A program made the position numbers and the translations under genes. From the NCBI GenBank assembly GCA_947177005.1, contig CAMWSZ010000238.1:1-5463 (forward strand): DNA of 5,463 nucleotides, given 5' to 3'. The notes under the pieces are model-generated. The model did not search any database. It worked only from the letters and a program-made list of their open reading frames with translations, and was not told the origin of the DNA. Below, in pieces: positions 1-5,335 of this stretch (its first letter is position 1; each line of letters begins with the position of its first letter). This DNA is from an uncultured Clostridia bacterium (lineage in GTDB: Bacteria; Bacillota; Clostridia; Oscillospirales; Oscillospiraceae).

Positions 1-1
1 G

Positions 2-286
2 GAGACCGGCATCACCGCGGACGAACTGCATCCGGTCTACGTGGAGGCGCGGACGGGGATCGACGGATACCCGTCAATCTATCACAGCTTTTTTACCGTC
101 TTTGACGATAAGAAGCAGACCATTTGCCTTCAGGAAGAAGAGACAACGGCCTATCAGCTGCTGCCGTATGCGGAATTTAAGGAGTTCATTTGGCGGGATG
201 AGTTTGTGGAGCCGCTCCGCCGGCGCTTCCTGGATCATCTGCCGGCCTATGACCGGTTGGCGGCACAGCTGACCGGTCAGAAGTAA
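2..286 (+). CDS. NUDIX hydrolase, C-terminal part (5' end outside window)
   Basis: The open frame runs in from the left edge (first full codon at 2) and ends at TAA 284-286, leaving about 94 residues. It opens with E-T-G-I, which fits the end of the Nudix box (REUXEEXGU). It continues with a strand-rich region (VYVEARTGIDGYPSIYHSFFTVF) and then acidic and aromatic segments resembling the late part of NUDIX domains that leads to a C-terminal helix (FKEFIWRDEFVEPLRRRF). NUDIX enzymes hydrolyse nucleoside diphosphates linked to another moiety, using Mg2+ held by the box glutamates. Most of the box lies outside the window, so catalytic residues and substrate cannot be judged. A GTG at 41 is in frame but is simply an internal valine codon, because the homology-like sequence extends upstream of it. 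The stop lies 11 bases before the ftsK start, so the two genes are probably co-transcribed. Family assignment is by pattern recognition only. Confidence 0.72.
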   Translation, partial: ETGITADELHPVYVEARTGIDGYPSIYHSFFTVFDDKKQTICLQEEETTAYQLLPYAEFKEFIWRDEFVEPLRRRFLDHLPAYDRLAAQLTGQK

Positions 287-297
287 GAGGGAAAAGC

Positions 298-3009
298 ATG
301 GCAACTACGCAAAAGAAATCTGCAACCACAGCGAAACGGCGTCAGGGAAACGGCGGGAGCCGCGCCGCGCCGCGCGGTTCCGCTTCCGGAACCAGAACCA
401 AAAGGACAACGGTAAGAACAACGAAAACCGTGCAAAAGCAGCAGCCGGTCCGCCGGGAAGTGACGGGGATTGTGTTCCTGCTGGCCGCGCTGTGCGTACT
501 GGTCAGCTACTTCACCAGCGACGGCTGGCTGATTGCACGGATTCCAAATGTGCTCAAGGGGATGTTCGGTCCGGGATTCTATTTGGTTGTACCCGTCCTC
601 CTGTGCGCGGCCTGGGTGCAGATCAACCACAACTGCCGTCCCGTGGCGCTGCGGACCGCCTGCATTTTGCTCGTACCGTATCTGTTCGGCGGCGTGTGGC
701 ATATCCTGTTCTGCAAAGCCGATTTGAAAGAGGCGTCCAAGCTGTTTGCGACGCTTCTGGAAACCGGCCTCGCAACAAAATCCGGCGGTTTGCTCTCCGG
801 CGCCACCGCCCACGGATTTATCAATGTGCTGGGAAAACCTGCCTCCGCACTTGTCTTTATCGTACTGATTCTTGTGCTGCTGATGGTGACGTTCGAGGTT
901 ACGCCGTCAATGCTGTATCAGGTGTGGCAGGAGCGGGAACCGTATGACGATGAGGACTATGAGGACGATCCGGACGATTATGTTGTCCCAAAGGAGAGGC
1001 CGAGGCCAAAGCCCGCAGCTGCGAAACCGACCCCAAAACCGGCTCCGAAACCCAGGCATGTCCGAACTACCCCGCAGCGTCAGAAAGCGTCCGCAAAGGC
1101 CCGGCCATCTATCGACATCCCTCTTGATTATGATGATGAGGATGAACAAGAGCCGGACCACAGTTGGACTTCCGGCAGTAGTGGCGACGGATTTTACAAG
1201 CCTCCGGAAAAGGAACGGATGACCCCTGCCGGTTGGATCGAACAGAACGGGGAGGACGAACCTGCGCCGGAACAGGCTGAACCGGTTTCCGGCGGGATTC
1301 CGGAGGCGGAAGAATCAGAAGAGGAAGTTATCGAGCCCACCGCAATACCGAATCCTGAACCGCAGCCGCTTCAGCCAGAACCGGCAGAGCCGCAGGAAAA
1401 AAATGATTCAGAGGAAATTGAGATGAAATATGAAGATTTCGCAGCTGAAATCGAGATTCAGGAAACCGCTGGGGATACATATGAATTCCCGCCAATCAAT
1501 CTGCTGAATCAGAACCAGCAAAACAACTACATCGAGGCGGGCGCGGAGCTGCGTCTCAACGCCCAGCGGCTTGCGGATACCCTGCACAGCTTCGGGGTCT
1601 ATGCGGAGCCGGGCGACGTGGTCCGCGGTCCCGCTATTACACGGTATGAGTTTACCTTGGGACAGGGCGTGAAACTGAACAAGGTGACCAACCTCTCCGA
1701 CGATATCGCGTTGGCCTTGGGAGCCAGCGGCGTGCGTACCGCACCCATCCTCGACAAAATTTCGGTCGTTGGAATCGAGGTGCCCAATAAAACCGTTTCA
1801 CCGGTATTAATCCGGGACGTGGTGGAATCCGGCGCTTTTAAGGGACACCGGTCCGCAGTGGCCTTTGCGGTGGGGCGGGATATCGGGAACAAGGATATTG
1901 TGGGCGATATCTCAAGCCTCCCCCATGTTTTGATTGCCGGTACGACCGGTTCCGGCAAGTCGGTGTGTACCAACTCGCTGATTATCAGCCTGCTGTACAA
2001 GTCCAGTCCGGAGGATGTCAGGTTTATCATGGTGGACCCGAAAATGGTGGAACTGGCCCCGTATAACGGGATACCACATCTGCTGATTCCCGTTGTGACA
2101 GACCCCAAAAAAGCCGCCGGTGCGCTGCAATGGGCCGTTTATGAGATGATGAAGCGGTATAAAACCTTCTCCGAGATCGGCGTGAAAAAGCTGGAGGAAT
2201 ATAACGCGGCGGCCGCCGCCGGACGTACCGGGCCGAATGGTGAAGAACTGCCTCACATGGCGTCTGTGGTGGTTGTGATCGATGAGCTGGCGGATTTGAT
2301 GCTGGTGGCTGCTAAGGAAGTGGAGGAATCTATTTGCCGCGTGGCACAGATGGGCCGTGCGGCGGGAATGCATCTGGTCATTGCGACCCAGCGTCCGTCC
2401 TCAGATGTGATTACCGGCCTGATGAAAGCAAATATCCCTAGCCGTATCGCGTTTGCAGTGGCGTCGTCGCTGGAATCCCGCATCATCCTGGATGCCGCCG
2501 GGGCAGAAAAACTGGTGGGGCGCGGTGATATGCTGTATGCCCCGCTGGGAAGCGGAAAGCCGGTGCGTGTGCAGGGATGCTTTATCACGCCGGAGGAAAT
2601 CGACCGTGTGGTGAAGCACGTGAAATCAACCGGCGAGGCCCAGTATTCTGATGAGGTCATGCAGAAGATCGAGGAATCCATTCAGGAAAAGGATGGGAAG
2701 AAGGGCGGTAATACTGCCGCCGCCGTCCCGGAGGAGGAGAGCGGCAGCGATGAACTGCTGCCCGCCGCTGTGGAGGTGATTCTGGAGACCGGACAGGCAT
2801 CCGTGTCAATGCTGCAAAGGCGTCTGAAGCTGGGGTACTCCCGCGCCGCACGGCTGGTTGACCAAATGGAGGAACGGGGTTATGTGGGACCGTTTGAGGG
2901 GTCCAAACCCAGACAACTGCTGATTACCCGCGCCAAATGGCAGGAGATTCAAATGGGCGGGTCCAGCGCGCCGGACCCGGTTGATGAGGATACCGGCGGC
3001 GAATTTTGA
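298..3009 (+). CDS. ftsK: DNA translocase FtsK/SpoIIIE
   Basis: This 903-residue protein is a membrane-anchored hexameric ATPase that pumps double-stranded DNA through the division or sporulation septum and clears the terminus region. After a basic, Ser/Thr-rich cytoplasmic tail (1-53), hydrophobic segments at about 55-73, 91-108, 119-138 and 182-201 fit the usual four-helix FtsK_4TM anchor. A long linker (about 210-395) is acidic, then Lys/Pro-rich, then Glu/Pro-rich. The motor follows: alpha domain about 396-500, then beta with Walker A GTTGSGKS (548-555), Walker B VVVVIDEL (D662, E663), and the family block TQRPSSDVITGLMKANIPSR (697-716) followed by LESRIILD and GRGDMLY. The C-terminal winged-helix gamma domain (about 817-877, with GYSRAARLVDQMEERGYVG) reads polar DNA guide sequences. 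Start ATG 298 has a GAGGG ribosome binding site at 287-291, six bases upstream. The protein is longer than a typical SpoIIIE because of the linker; all key motifs are intact. Whether it serves vegetative division, sporulation or both cannot be told here. Confidence 0.97.
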   Translation: MATTQKKSATTAKRRQGNGGSRAAPRGSASGTRTKRTTVRTTKTVQKQQPVRREVTGIVFLLAALCVLVSYFTSDGWLIARIPNVLKGMFGPGFYLVVPVLLCAAWVQINHNCRPVALRTACILLVPYLFGGVWHILFCKADLKEASKLFATLLETGLATKSGGLLSGATAHGFINVLGKPASALVFIVLILVLLMVTFEVTPSMLYQVWQEREPYDDEDYEDDPDDYVVPKERPRPKPAAAKPTPKPAPKPRHVRTTPQRQKASAKARPSIDIPLDYDDEDEQEPDHSWTSGSSGDGFYKPPEKERMTPAGWIEQNGEDEPAPEQAEPVSGGIPEAEESEEEVIEPTAIPNPEPQPLQPEPAEPQEKNDSEEIEMKYEDFAAEIEIQETAGDTYEFPPINLLNQNQQNNYIEAGAELRLNAQRLADTLHSFGVYAEPGDVVRGPAITRYEFTLGQGVKLNKVTNLSDDIALALGASGVRTAPILDKISVVGIEVPNKTVSPVLIRDVVESGAFKGHRSAVAFAVGRDIGNKDIVGDISSLPHVLIAGTTGSGKSVCTNSLIISLLYKSSPEDVRFIMVDPKMVELAPYNGIPHLLIPVVTDPKKAAGALQWAVYEMMKRYKTFSEIGVKKLEEYNAAAAAGRTGPNGEELPHMASVVVVIDELADLMLVAAKEVEESICRVAQMGRAAGMHLVIATQRPSSDVITGLMKANIPSRIAFAVASSLESRIILDAAGAEKLVGRGDMLYAPLGSGKPVRVQGCFITPEEIDRVVKHVKSTGEAQYSDEVMQKIEESIQEKDGKKGGNTAAAVPEEESGSDELLPAAVEVILETGQASVSMLQRRLKLGYSRAARLVDQMEERGYVGPFEGSKPRQLLITRAKWQEIQMGGSSAPDPVDEDTGGEF

Positions 3010-3048
3010 GCGGCAGCCGTCCTTTTGGGCGGCTGCTCACCTGTTTTT
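3008..3048 (+). terminator. Probable intrinsic terminator after ftsK
   Basis: CAGCCGTCC (3014-3022) pairs with GGGCGGCTG (3027-3035) around a TTTT loop: nine pairs, one of them G-U. A GAG/CTC extension (3008-3010 with 3036-3038) is possible across a three-base bulge. A run of five T follows at 3043-3047, a few bases off the stem, so it is slightly imperfect. Its position directly on the ftsK stop codon supports termination of the NUDIX-ftsK transcript before the ABC-F promoter. Confidence 0.7.
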
Positions 3049-3064
3049 GTAATGAAACTGTAAC

Positions 3065-3093
3065 TGTTATTTTTCTCCGGCTTGTGCTATAAT
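3065..3093 (+). promoter_or_regulatory. Extended -10 promoter of the ABC-F transcript
   Basis: A perfect TATAAT at 3088-3093 is preceded by TGC (3085-3087), giving a TGn-extended -10 element. The -35 region at 17-base spacing (TGTTAT, 3065-3070) matches the consensus poorly, which is tolerated when the -10 is extended. The predicted start of transcription is near 3100, so the uORF ribosome binding site at 3111-3120 sits only about 11 bases into the RNA. It lies between the ftsK terminator and the leader, as expected for an independently transcribed, attenuated gene. Confidence 0.82.
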
Positions 3094-3124
3094 AGTTCCA
3101 CTATGATTTGGGAAGGGTGAAAAA

Positions 3125-3136
3125 ATGCGCATCTGA
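3125..3136 (+). CDS. Three-codon leader peptide (uORF, MRI) of the attenuator
   Basis: ATG CGC ATC TGA encodes Met-Arg-Ile followed by a stop. The start is preceded by GGAAGGGTGA (3111-3120), a good match to the Shine-Dalgarno sequence at proper distance and the only such site in the 5' part of the leader. The left arm of the default hairpin starts at the base right after the stop codon, so a ribosome anywhere on these codons would mask it. This geometry is what supports the tiny frame as a sensor rather than a chance ATG. The peptide itself probably has no function; the position of the ribosome does. Translation cannot be shown from sequence. Confidence 0.72.
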   Translation: MRI

Positions 3137-3259
3137 TCTGATTTTCGTGTTACAGGATTTTTCCGGAGGCGTACAGAGGCTGTACGCTTGCTTCCTGTTG
3201 CCGAAAGTCAGAGGGTGCCTGGGTGTACGGCATCTTTTTCGGTGCGCCCTTTCCTCCTG

Positions 3260-3292
3260 CTGCTTTCGGTATTTTTCCGGAAGCAGTTTTTT
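3260..3292 (+). terminator. Intrinsic terminator inside the ABC-F leader (attenuator)
   Basis: CTGCTTTCGG (3260-3269) pairs with CCGGAAGCAG (3277-3286), ten continuous pairs with one G-U, around a seven-base loop. TTTTTT (3287-3292) follows immediately. It lies 33 bases upstream of the ABC-F start codon, so it would block expression of that gene unless the stem is prevented from forming. Both arms are also claimed by the upstream antiterminator segments (3189-3195 and 3199-3207). Confidence 0.92.
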
Positions 3293-3293
3293 G

Positions 3294-3317
3294 CGCCCGT
3301 TTCGGGCGGAAGGGGGG
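3294..3317 (+). promoter_or_regulatory. Ribosome binding site of the ABC-F gene, with small upstream hairpin
   Basis: AGGGGGG (3311-3317) lies eight bases before ATG 3326 and decides the start, since it falls after the leader terminator. Immediately upstream, CGCCCG (3294-3299) and CGGGCG (3303-3308) form a six-pair hairpin with a TTT loop. GGAAGGGG (3308-3315) is also complementary to CCCTTTCC (3247-3254) in the leader (eight pairs, one G-U), so the site could be masked when the antiterminator is not formed. The masking role is inference. Confidence 0.7.
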
Positions 3318-3325
3318 TACTTTGT

Positions 3326-4888
3326 ATGCTTCAAATCAAACATCTCACACTGACACATCGGAAAGACCTTCGCATTTTGATAGATGATTTTTCCTTTGTG
3401 CTGAATCCCGGCGATAAAGCTGTTCTCATCGGCGAGGAGGGGAACGGAAAGTCCACACTGCTGAAATGGATTTTTGATCCGGCCCTGACCAACAGTTACT
3501 GCGAGTGGTCCGGAGAACGGGCCGGAGATGCAGGTCCTGCCGGGTATCTGGCTCAGGAGCTGGATGAGGAGGAAAAAACAGGCAGTATTTATGATTTCTG
3601 CGCCGCGTCGCCGGGCTTCTTCGACCTGAGCCCAAAAGAATTGGCCGGGATCGCACGGCAGCTTCGGTTTCCGGCGGAGGAGTTTTATTCGGACCGGGCG
3701 GTGGGGACGCTGTCCGGCGGAGAACAAATCAAATTGCAGCTCGGCCGCCTGCTGTTCCAACAGCCGTCGCTGCTGTTGCTTGACGAACCCTCCAGCGACC
3801 TTGACCTTGATACCCTGTTGTGGCTGGAATCGTTCATCAATCACTATCAAGGAATCCTGCTTTATATCTCACATGACGAGACGCTGATCGAAAATACTGC
3901 TAATCTGATTCTCCATATCGAACACCCCAGAGAGGGAAAACCGCCCCGGTGTACCGCACACAGATTATGTTATCAGGATTACATCCGGCAGAGAGAGGAC
4001 AGCATCAACAGCCAGACCCGTGAGGCCCGCAAAGAACGGGAAGAGTATGATAAAAAAATGGAGAAATTCCGGCGCGTGCAGCAGAGTGTTGAACATGCAC
4101 AGAACGCCGTTTCCCGCCAGAATCCGGGGAAAGCACGGCTGCTGAAAAAGAAAATGCACGCGGTTCTGTCAATGGGACGGCGGTTTGACCGGGAAGCCGA
4201 AAATATGACGCGGCTGCCGGAAGTGGAACAGGCCGTTTTTCTCCGGTTCCCGCCTGACGCCGTATTGCCTGCCGGGAAAATCGTTCTGGACATGCGCTGC
4301 GATGAATTGTTTGCAGGCGAAAAATTCCTGGCAAAAAATATCCGCCTGCGGGTTATGGGCGGGGAGAAAGTCGGAATCCTGGGACAAAACGGCGTAGGAA
4401 AAACAACCTTTCTGCGGCTTGCCGCGGAGGAACTGCTGAAACGGCAGGACGTCAGGGCCGCGTATATGTCTCAGAATTATGCGGAGACGCTGCCGTTGGA
4501 ACAGACGCCTCTGGAGTATCTCGCTCAGGACGGCAGCGTCGAGGCCGGGACGCGGGCCAGAACGTTTTTGGGCAGTATGCGGTACGCAAGACAGGAGATG
4601 CTGCACCCGGTCCGGGAACTGTCGGGCGGACAGAGGGCAAAGCTTCTGCTGACAAAAATGATGTTGGACGGCGTGAATGTGCTGATTCTGGATGAACCGA
4701 CCCGGAATTTTTCCCCGATGTCCGGCCCGCAGGTACGGCAGGCACTGTCGGATTTCAGGGGCACAATCATCAGCGTGTCCCACGACAGAAAATATCTGTC
4801 GGAGGTCTGTGACAGATTATACCGCTTTACAGAAAATGGATTGCAGGAGATCCGGCCCGATGATCTGCTGTCACAGCACCGGCCTTAA
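3326..4888 (+). CDS. ABC-F family ATPase, candidate ribosome-protection (antibiotic resistance) factor
   Basis: This 520-residue protein has two ABC ATPase domains in tandem and no transmembrane segments, which is the ABC-F architecture. These proteins act in the cytoplasm on the ribosomal E site rather than as transporters. Domain 1 has Walker A GEEGNGKS (36-43), signature LSGGE (129-133), Walker B LLLLDEP (D153, E154) and switch ISHD (181-184). A charged, probably coiled-coil linker (about 220-295) sits where ABC-F proteins reach toward the peptidyl-tRNA site. Domain 2 has Walker A GQNGVGKT (353-360), signature LSGGQ (432-436), Walker B VLILDEP (D456, E457) and switch SVSHD (483-487). Both catalytic glutamates are present. 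The D-loops are unusual: DEPSSDLD and DEPTRNFSP instead of the common DEPTNHLD. An in-frame extension to 3188 is rejected because it would translate through the attenuator. The leader implies drug-inducible expression; a housekeeping ABC-F role is the alternative. Confidence 0.93.
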   Translation: MLQIKHLTLTHRKDLRILIDDFSFVLNPGDKAVLIGEEGNGKSTLLKWIFDPALTNSYCEWSGERAGDAGPAGYLAQELDEEEKTGSIYDFCAASPGFFDLSPKELAGIARQLRFPAEEFYSDRAVGTLSGGEQIKLQLGRLLFQQPSLLLLDEPSSDLDLDTLLWLESFINHYQGILLYISHDETLIENTANLILHIEHPREGKPPRCTAHRLCYQDYIRQREDSINSQTREARKEREEYDKKMEKFRRVQQSVEHAQNAVSRQNPGKARLLKKKMHAVLSMGRRFDREAENMTRLPEVEQAVFLRFPPDAVLPAGKIVLDMRCDELFAGEKFLAKNIRLRVMGGEKVGILGQNGVGKTTFLRLAAEELLKRQDVRAAYMSQNYAETLPLEQTPLEYLAQDGSVEAGTRARTFLGSMRYARQEMLHPVRELSGGQRAKLLLTKMMLDGVNVLILDEPTRNFSPMSGPQVRQALSDFRGTIISVSHDRKYLSEVCDRLYRFTENGLQEIRPDDLLSQHRP

Positions 4889-4917
4889 CTATCCGAAAAA
4901 TTTCTCTTGACTTTGAC

Positions 4918-4938
4918 GCTGCGTTATTATAACGCAGC
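4918..4938. repeat. Perfect inverted repeat, 9-base arms with 3-base spacer
   Basis: GCTGCGTTA (4918-4926) and TAACGCAGC (4930-4938) are exact reverse complements around TTA, beginning 29 bases after the ABC-F stop. No T-run follows on either strand, so it is not a standard intrinsic terminator. A TTGACT at 4907-4912 lies just upstream, and TATAAC (4928-4933) within the repeat sits at 15-base spacing, so it could be a weak promoter covered by an operator. An RNA hairpin protecting the ABC-F transcript end is equally possible. Confidence 0.6.
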
Positions 4939-4974
4939 CGGTCTGCTGCACGCATTTTACCGGCAGTAGAGTAC

Positions 4975-5007
4975 AGAGAGGGGCCGCGCAGGCGGTCCCT
5001 CCTCTTT
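4975..5007 (+). terminator. GC-rich hairpin, possible terminator of the ABC-F transcript
   Basis: AGAGAGGGGCCGC (4975-4987) pairs with GCGGTCCCTCCTCT (4992-5005) around the loop GCAG, with one bulged C and one G-U. Only a short TTT follows at 5005-5007, and a five-T run comes later at 5020-5024, so termination efficiency is doubtful. Upstream, GCCGGT (4937-4942) and ACCGGC (4959-4964) can form a further hairpin. The whole stretch 4889-5062 holds no credible coding frame; it contains these hairpins and the inverted repeat at 4918-4938. Confidence 0.45.
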
Positions 5008-5062
5008 CGCTGCTGCCCCTTTTTCTTCCCAAAAAGTATTGCGCTCCCTGACAAAATTCGCC

Positions 5063-5091
5063 TTGACAGATTTTCTCCCTTGTGCTAAAGT
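5063..5091 (+). promoter_or_regulatory. Promoter of the riboswitch-antiporter transcript
   Basis: A consensus TTGACA (5063-5068) is separated by exactly 17 bases from TAAAGT (5086-5091), which is preceded by TGC (5083-5085), an extended -10. Transcription would begin near 5098, about 20 bases before the first stem of the riboswitch. This is the best -35/-10 pair in the window. Its spacer and -10 flank resemble those of the ABC-F promoter. Confidence 0.87.
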
Positions 5092-5117
5092 ATGGGTGTA
5101 ATTGAAAATACCTATGA

Positions 5118-5250
5118 ATGAGGGAGTAGTAAGCGCATTATTTGTGCGTGGCAAGTCAACATCCTGGCCGGGAATTCTGCCCGGTCTGGCTTGTCTTAAA
5201 TTATGAGACTCATGTGTGACCTTAGCGGCTGTACATCTGTCTCCCTCCAC
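5118..5250 (+). ncRNA. yybP-ykoY-type manganese riboswitch aptamer
   Basis: The segment shows the conserved 5' block GGGAGTAG (5122-5129) with its closing stem: GAGGGAG (5120-5126) pairs exactly with CTCCCTC (5241-5247). A hairpin CGCA/TGCG follows (5134-5137/5145-5148). Next comes the conserved-looking GTCAACAT (5155-5162) inside a long arm: GGCAAG (5150-5155) with CTTGTC (5190-5195), and CCGGG (5168-5172) with CCCGG (5180-5184). The 3' part carries ATGAGAC (5203-5209) and GACC (5218-5221), resembling the second metal-binding region. This family senses Mn2+ and typically turns on export genes. Its place between a strong promoter and a cation antiporter fits. The assignment rests on recalled consensus and hand-drawn stems; the 3' region deviates from the usual GAGACC block, so a variant is possible. 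Confidence 0.8.
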
Positions 5251-5255
5251 TCTCG

Positions 5256-5298
5256 GACCTGTGACAGCCGCCGGAAGCTGCCGTGGGTCTTTTCTTTT
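5256..5298 (+). terminator. Expression-platform terminator of the riboswitch
   Basis: The left arm 5256-5268 (GACCTGTGACAGC) pairs with the right arm 5277-5289 (GCTGCCGTGGGTC): twelve pairs, several of them G-U, with one A-C mismatch and an eight-base loop. TTTTCTTTT (5290-5298) follows. ACAGCCGC (5264-5271), part of the left arm and loop, is also perfectly complementary to GCGGCTGT (5225-5232) in the 3' part of the aptamer. An alternative pairing could therefore compete with terminator formation. Confidence 0.68.
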
Positions 5299-5335
5299 GC
5301 AAAAAATAAGTGATTTTTAGAAAGGATGTCTCAAA

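Larger units (their letters stand above)
3100..3325 (+). promoter_or_regulatory. Ribosome-mediated transcription attenuator leader of the ABC-F gene
   Basis: The leader can form two exclusive folds. Default fold: TCTGATTTTCG (3137-3147) pairs with CGAAAGTCAGA (3202-3212), 11 pairs with one G-U; inside it ACAGGA (3152-3157) pairs with TCCTGT (3193-3198), enclosing GCGTACA/TGTACGC (3169-3175/3181-3187). Antiterminator fold: TGCTTCC (3189-3195) with GGAAGCA (3279-3285), TGCCGAAAG (3199-3207) with CTTTCGGTA (3263-3271), GAGG (3211-3214) with CCTC (3253-3256), and GGGTGTAC (3221-3228) with GTGCGCCC (3242-3249). The second fold consumes both arms of the terminator at 3260-3292. A ribosome paused on the uORF (3125-3136) would cover the start of the default hairpin and free the antiterminator. 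All pairings were read by eye; the mechanism is inferred from known leaders of ABC-F and other ribosome-targeting resistance genes. Confidence 0.85.

Noticed and set aside
269..280. Perfect 12-base palindrome CTGACCGGTCAG at the end of the NUDIX gene
   Set aside because: It lies inside coding sequence, has no T-run and no second copy nearby; a short palindrome of this size can occur by chance.
277..813. 178-codon reverse-strand open frame opposite ftsK
   Set aside because: It lies opposite the convincing ftsK frame, has no recognisable domain, and is rich in Gly, Arg, Cys and Gln as shadow frames of GC-rich genes usually are.
907..1400. Low-complexity Lys/Pro and Glu/Pro repeats in ftsK as a possible inserted repeat element
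   Set aside because: The frame is uninterrupted and such linkers between the membrane anchor and motor are normal and variable in FtsK proteins.
3103..3120. Alternative uORF ATG at 3103 (Met-Ile-Trp-Glu-Gly-stop)
   Set aside because: It starts within a few bases of the predicted transcript start with no room for a Shine-Dalgarno; its end overlaps the ribosome binding site of the better MRI uORF.
3188..3325. 46-codon upstream in-frame extension of the ABC-F gene (TTG start at 3188)
   Set aside because: It would run through the attenuator stems and terminator, lacks a ribosome binding site, and the peptide is unlike an ABC-F N-terminus; ATG 3326 has a strong site and starts directly on the first ABC strand.
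4169..4783. 204-codon reverse-strand frame opposite the ABC-F second domain
   Set aside because: It overlaps essential ATPase motifs on the other strand and shows no family-like pattern or ribosome binding site evidence.
4957..5250. 97-codon reverse-strand frame across the riboswitch region
   Set aside because: It is antisense to a promoter and structured RNA, with no recognisable protein features.
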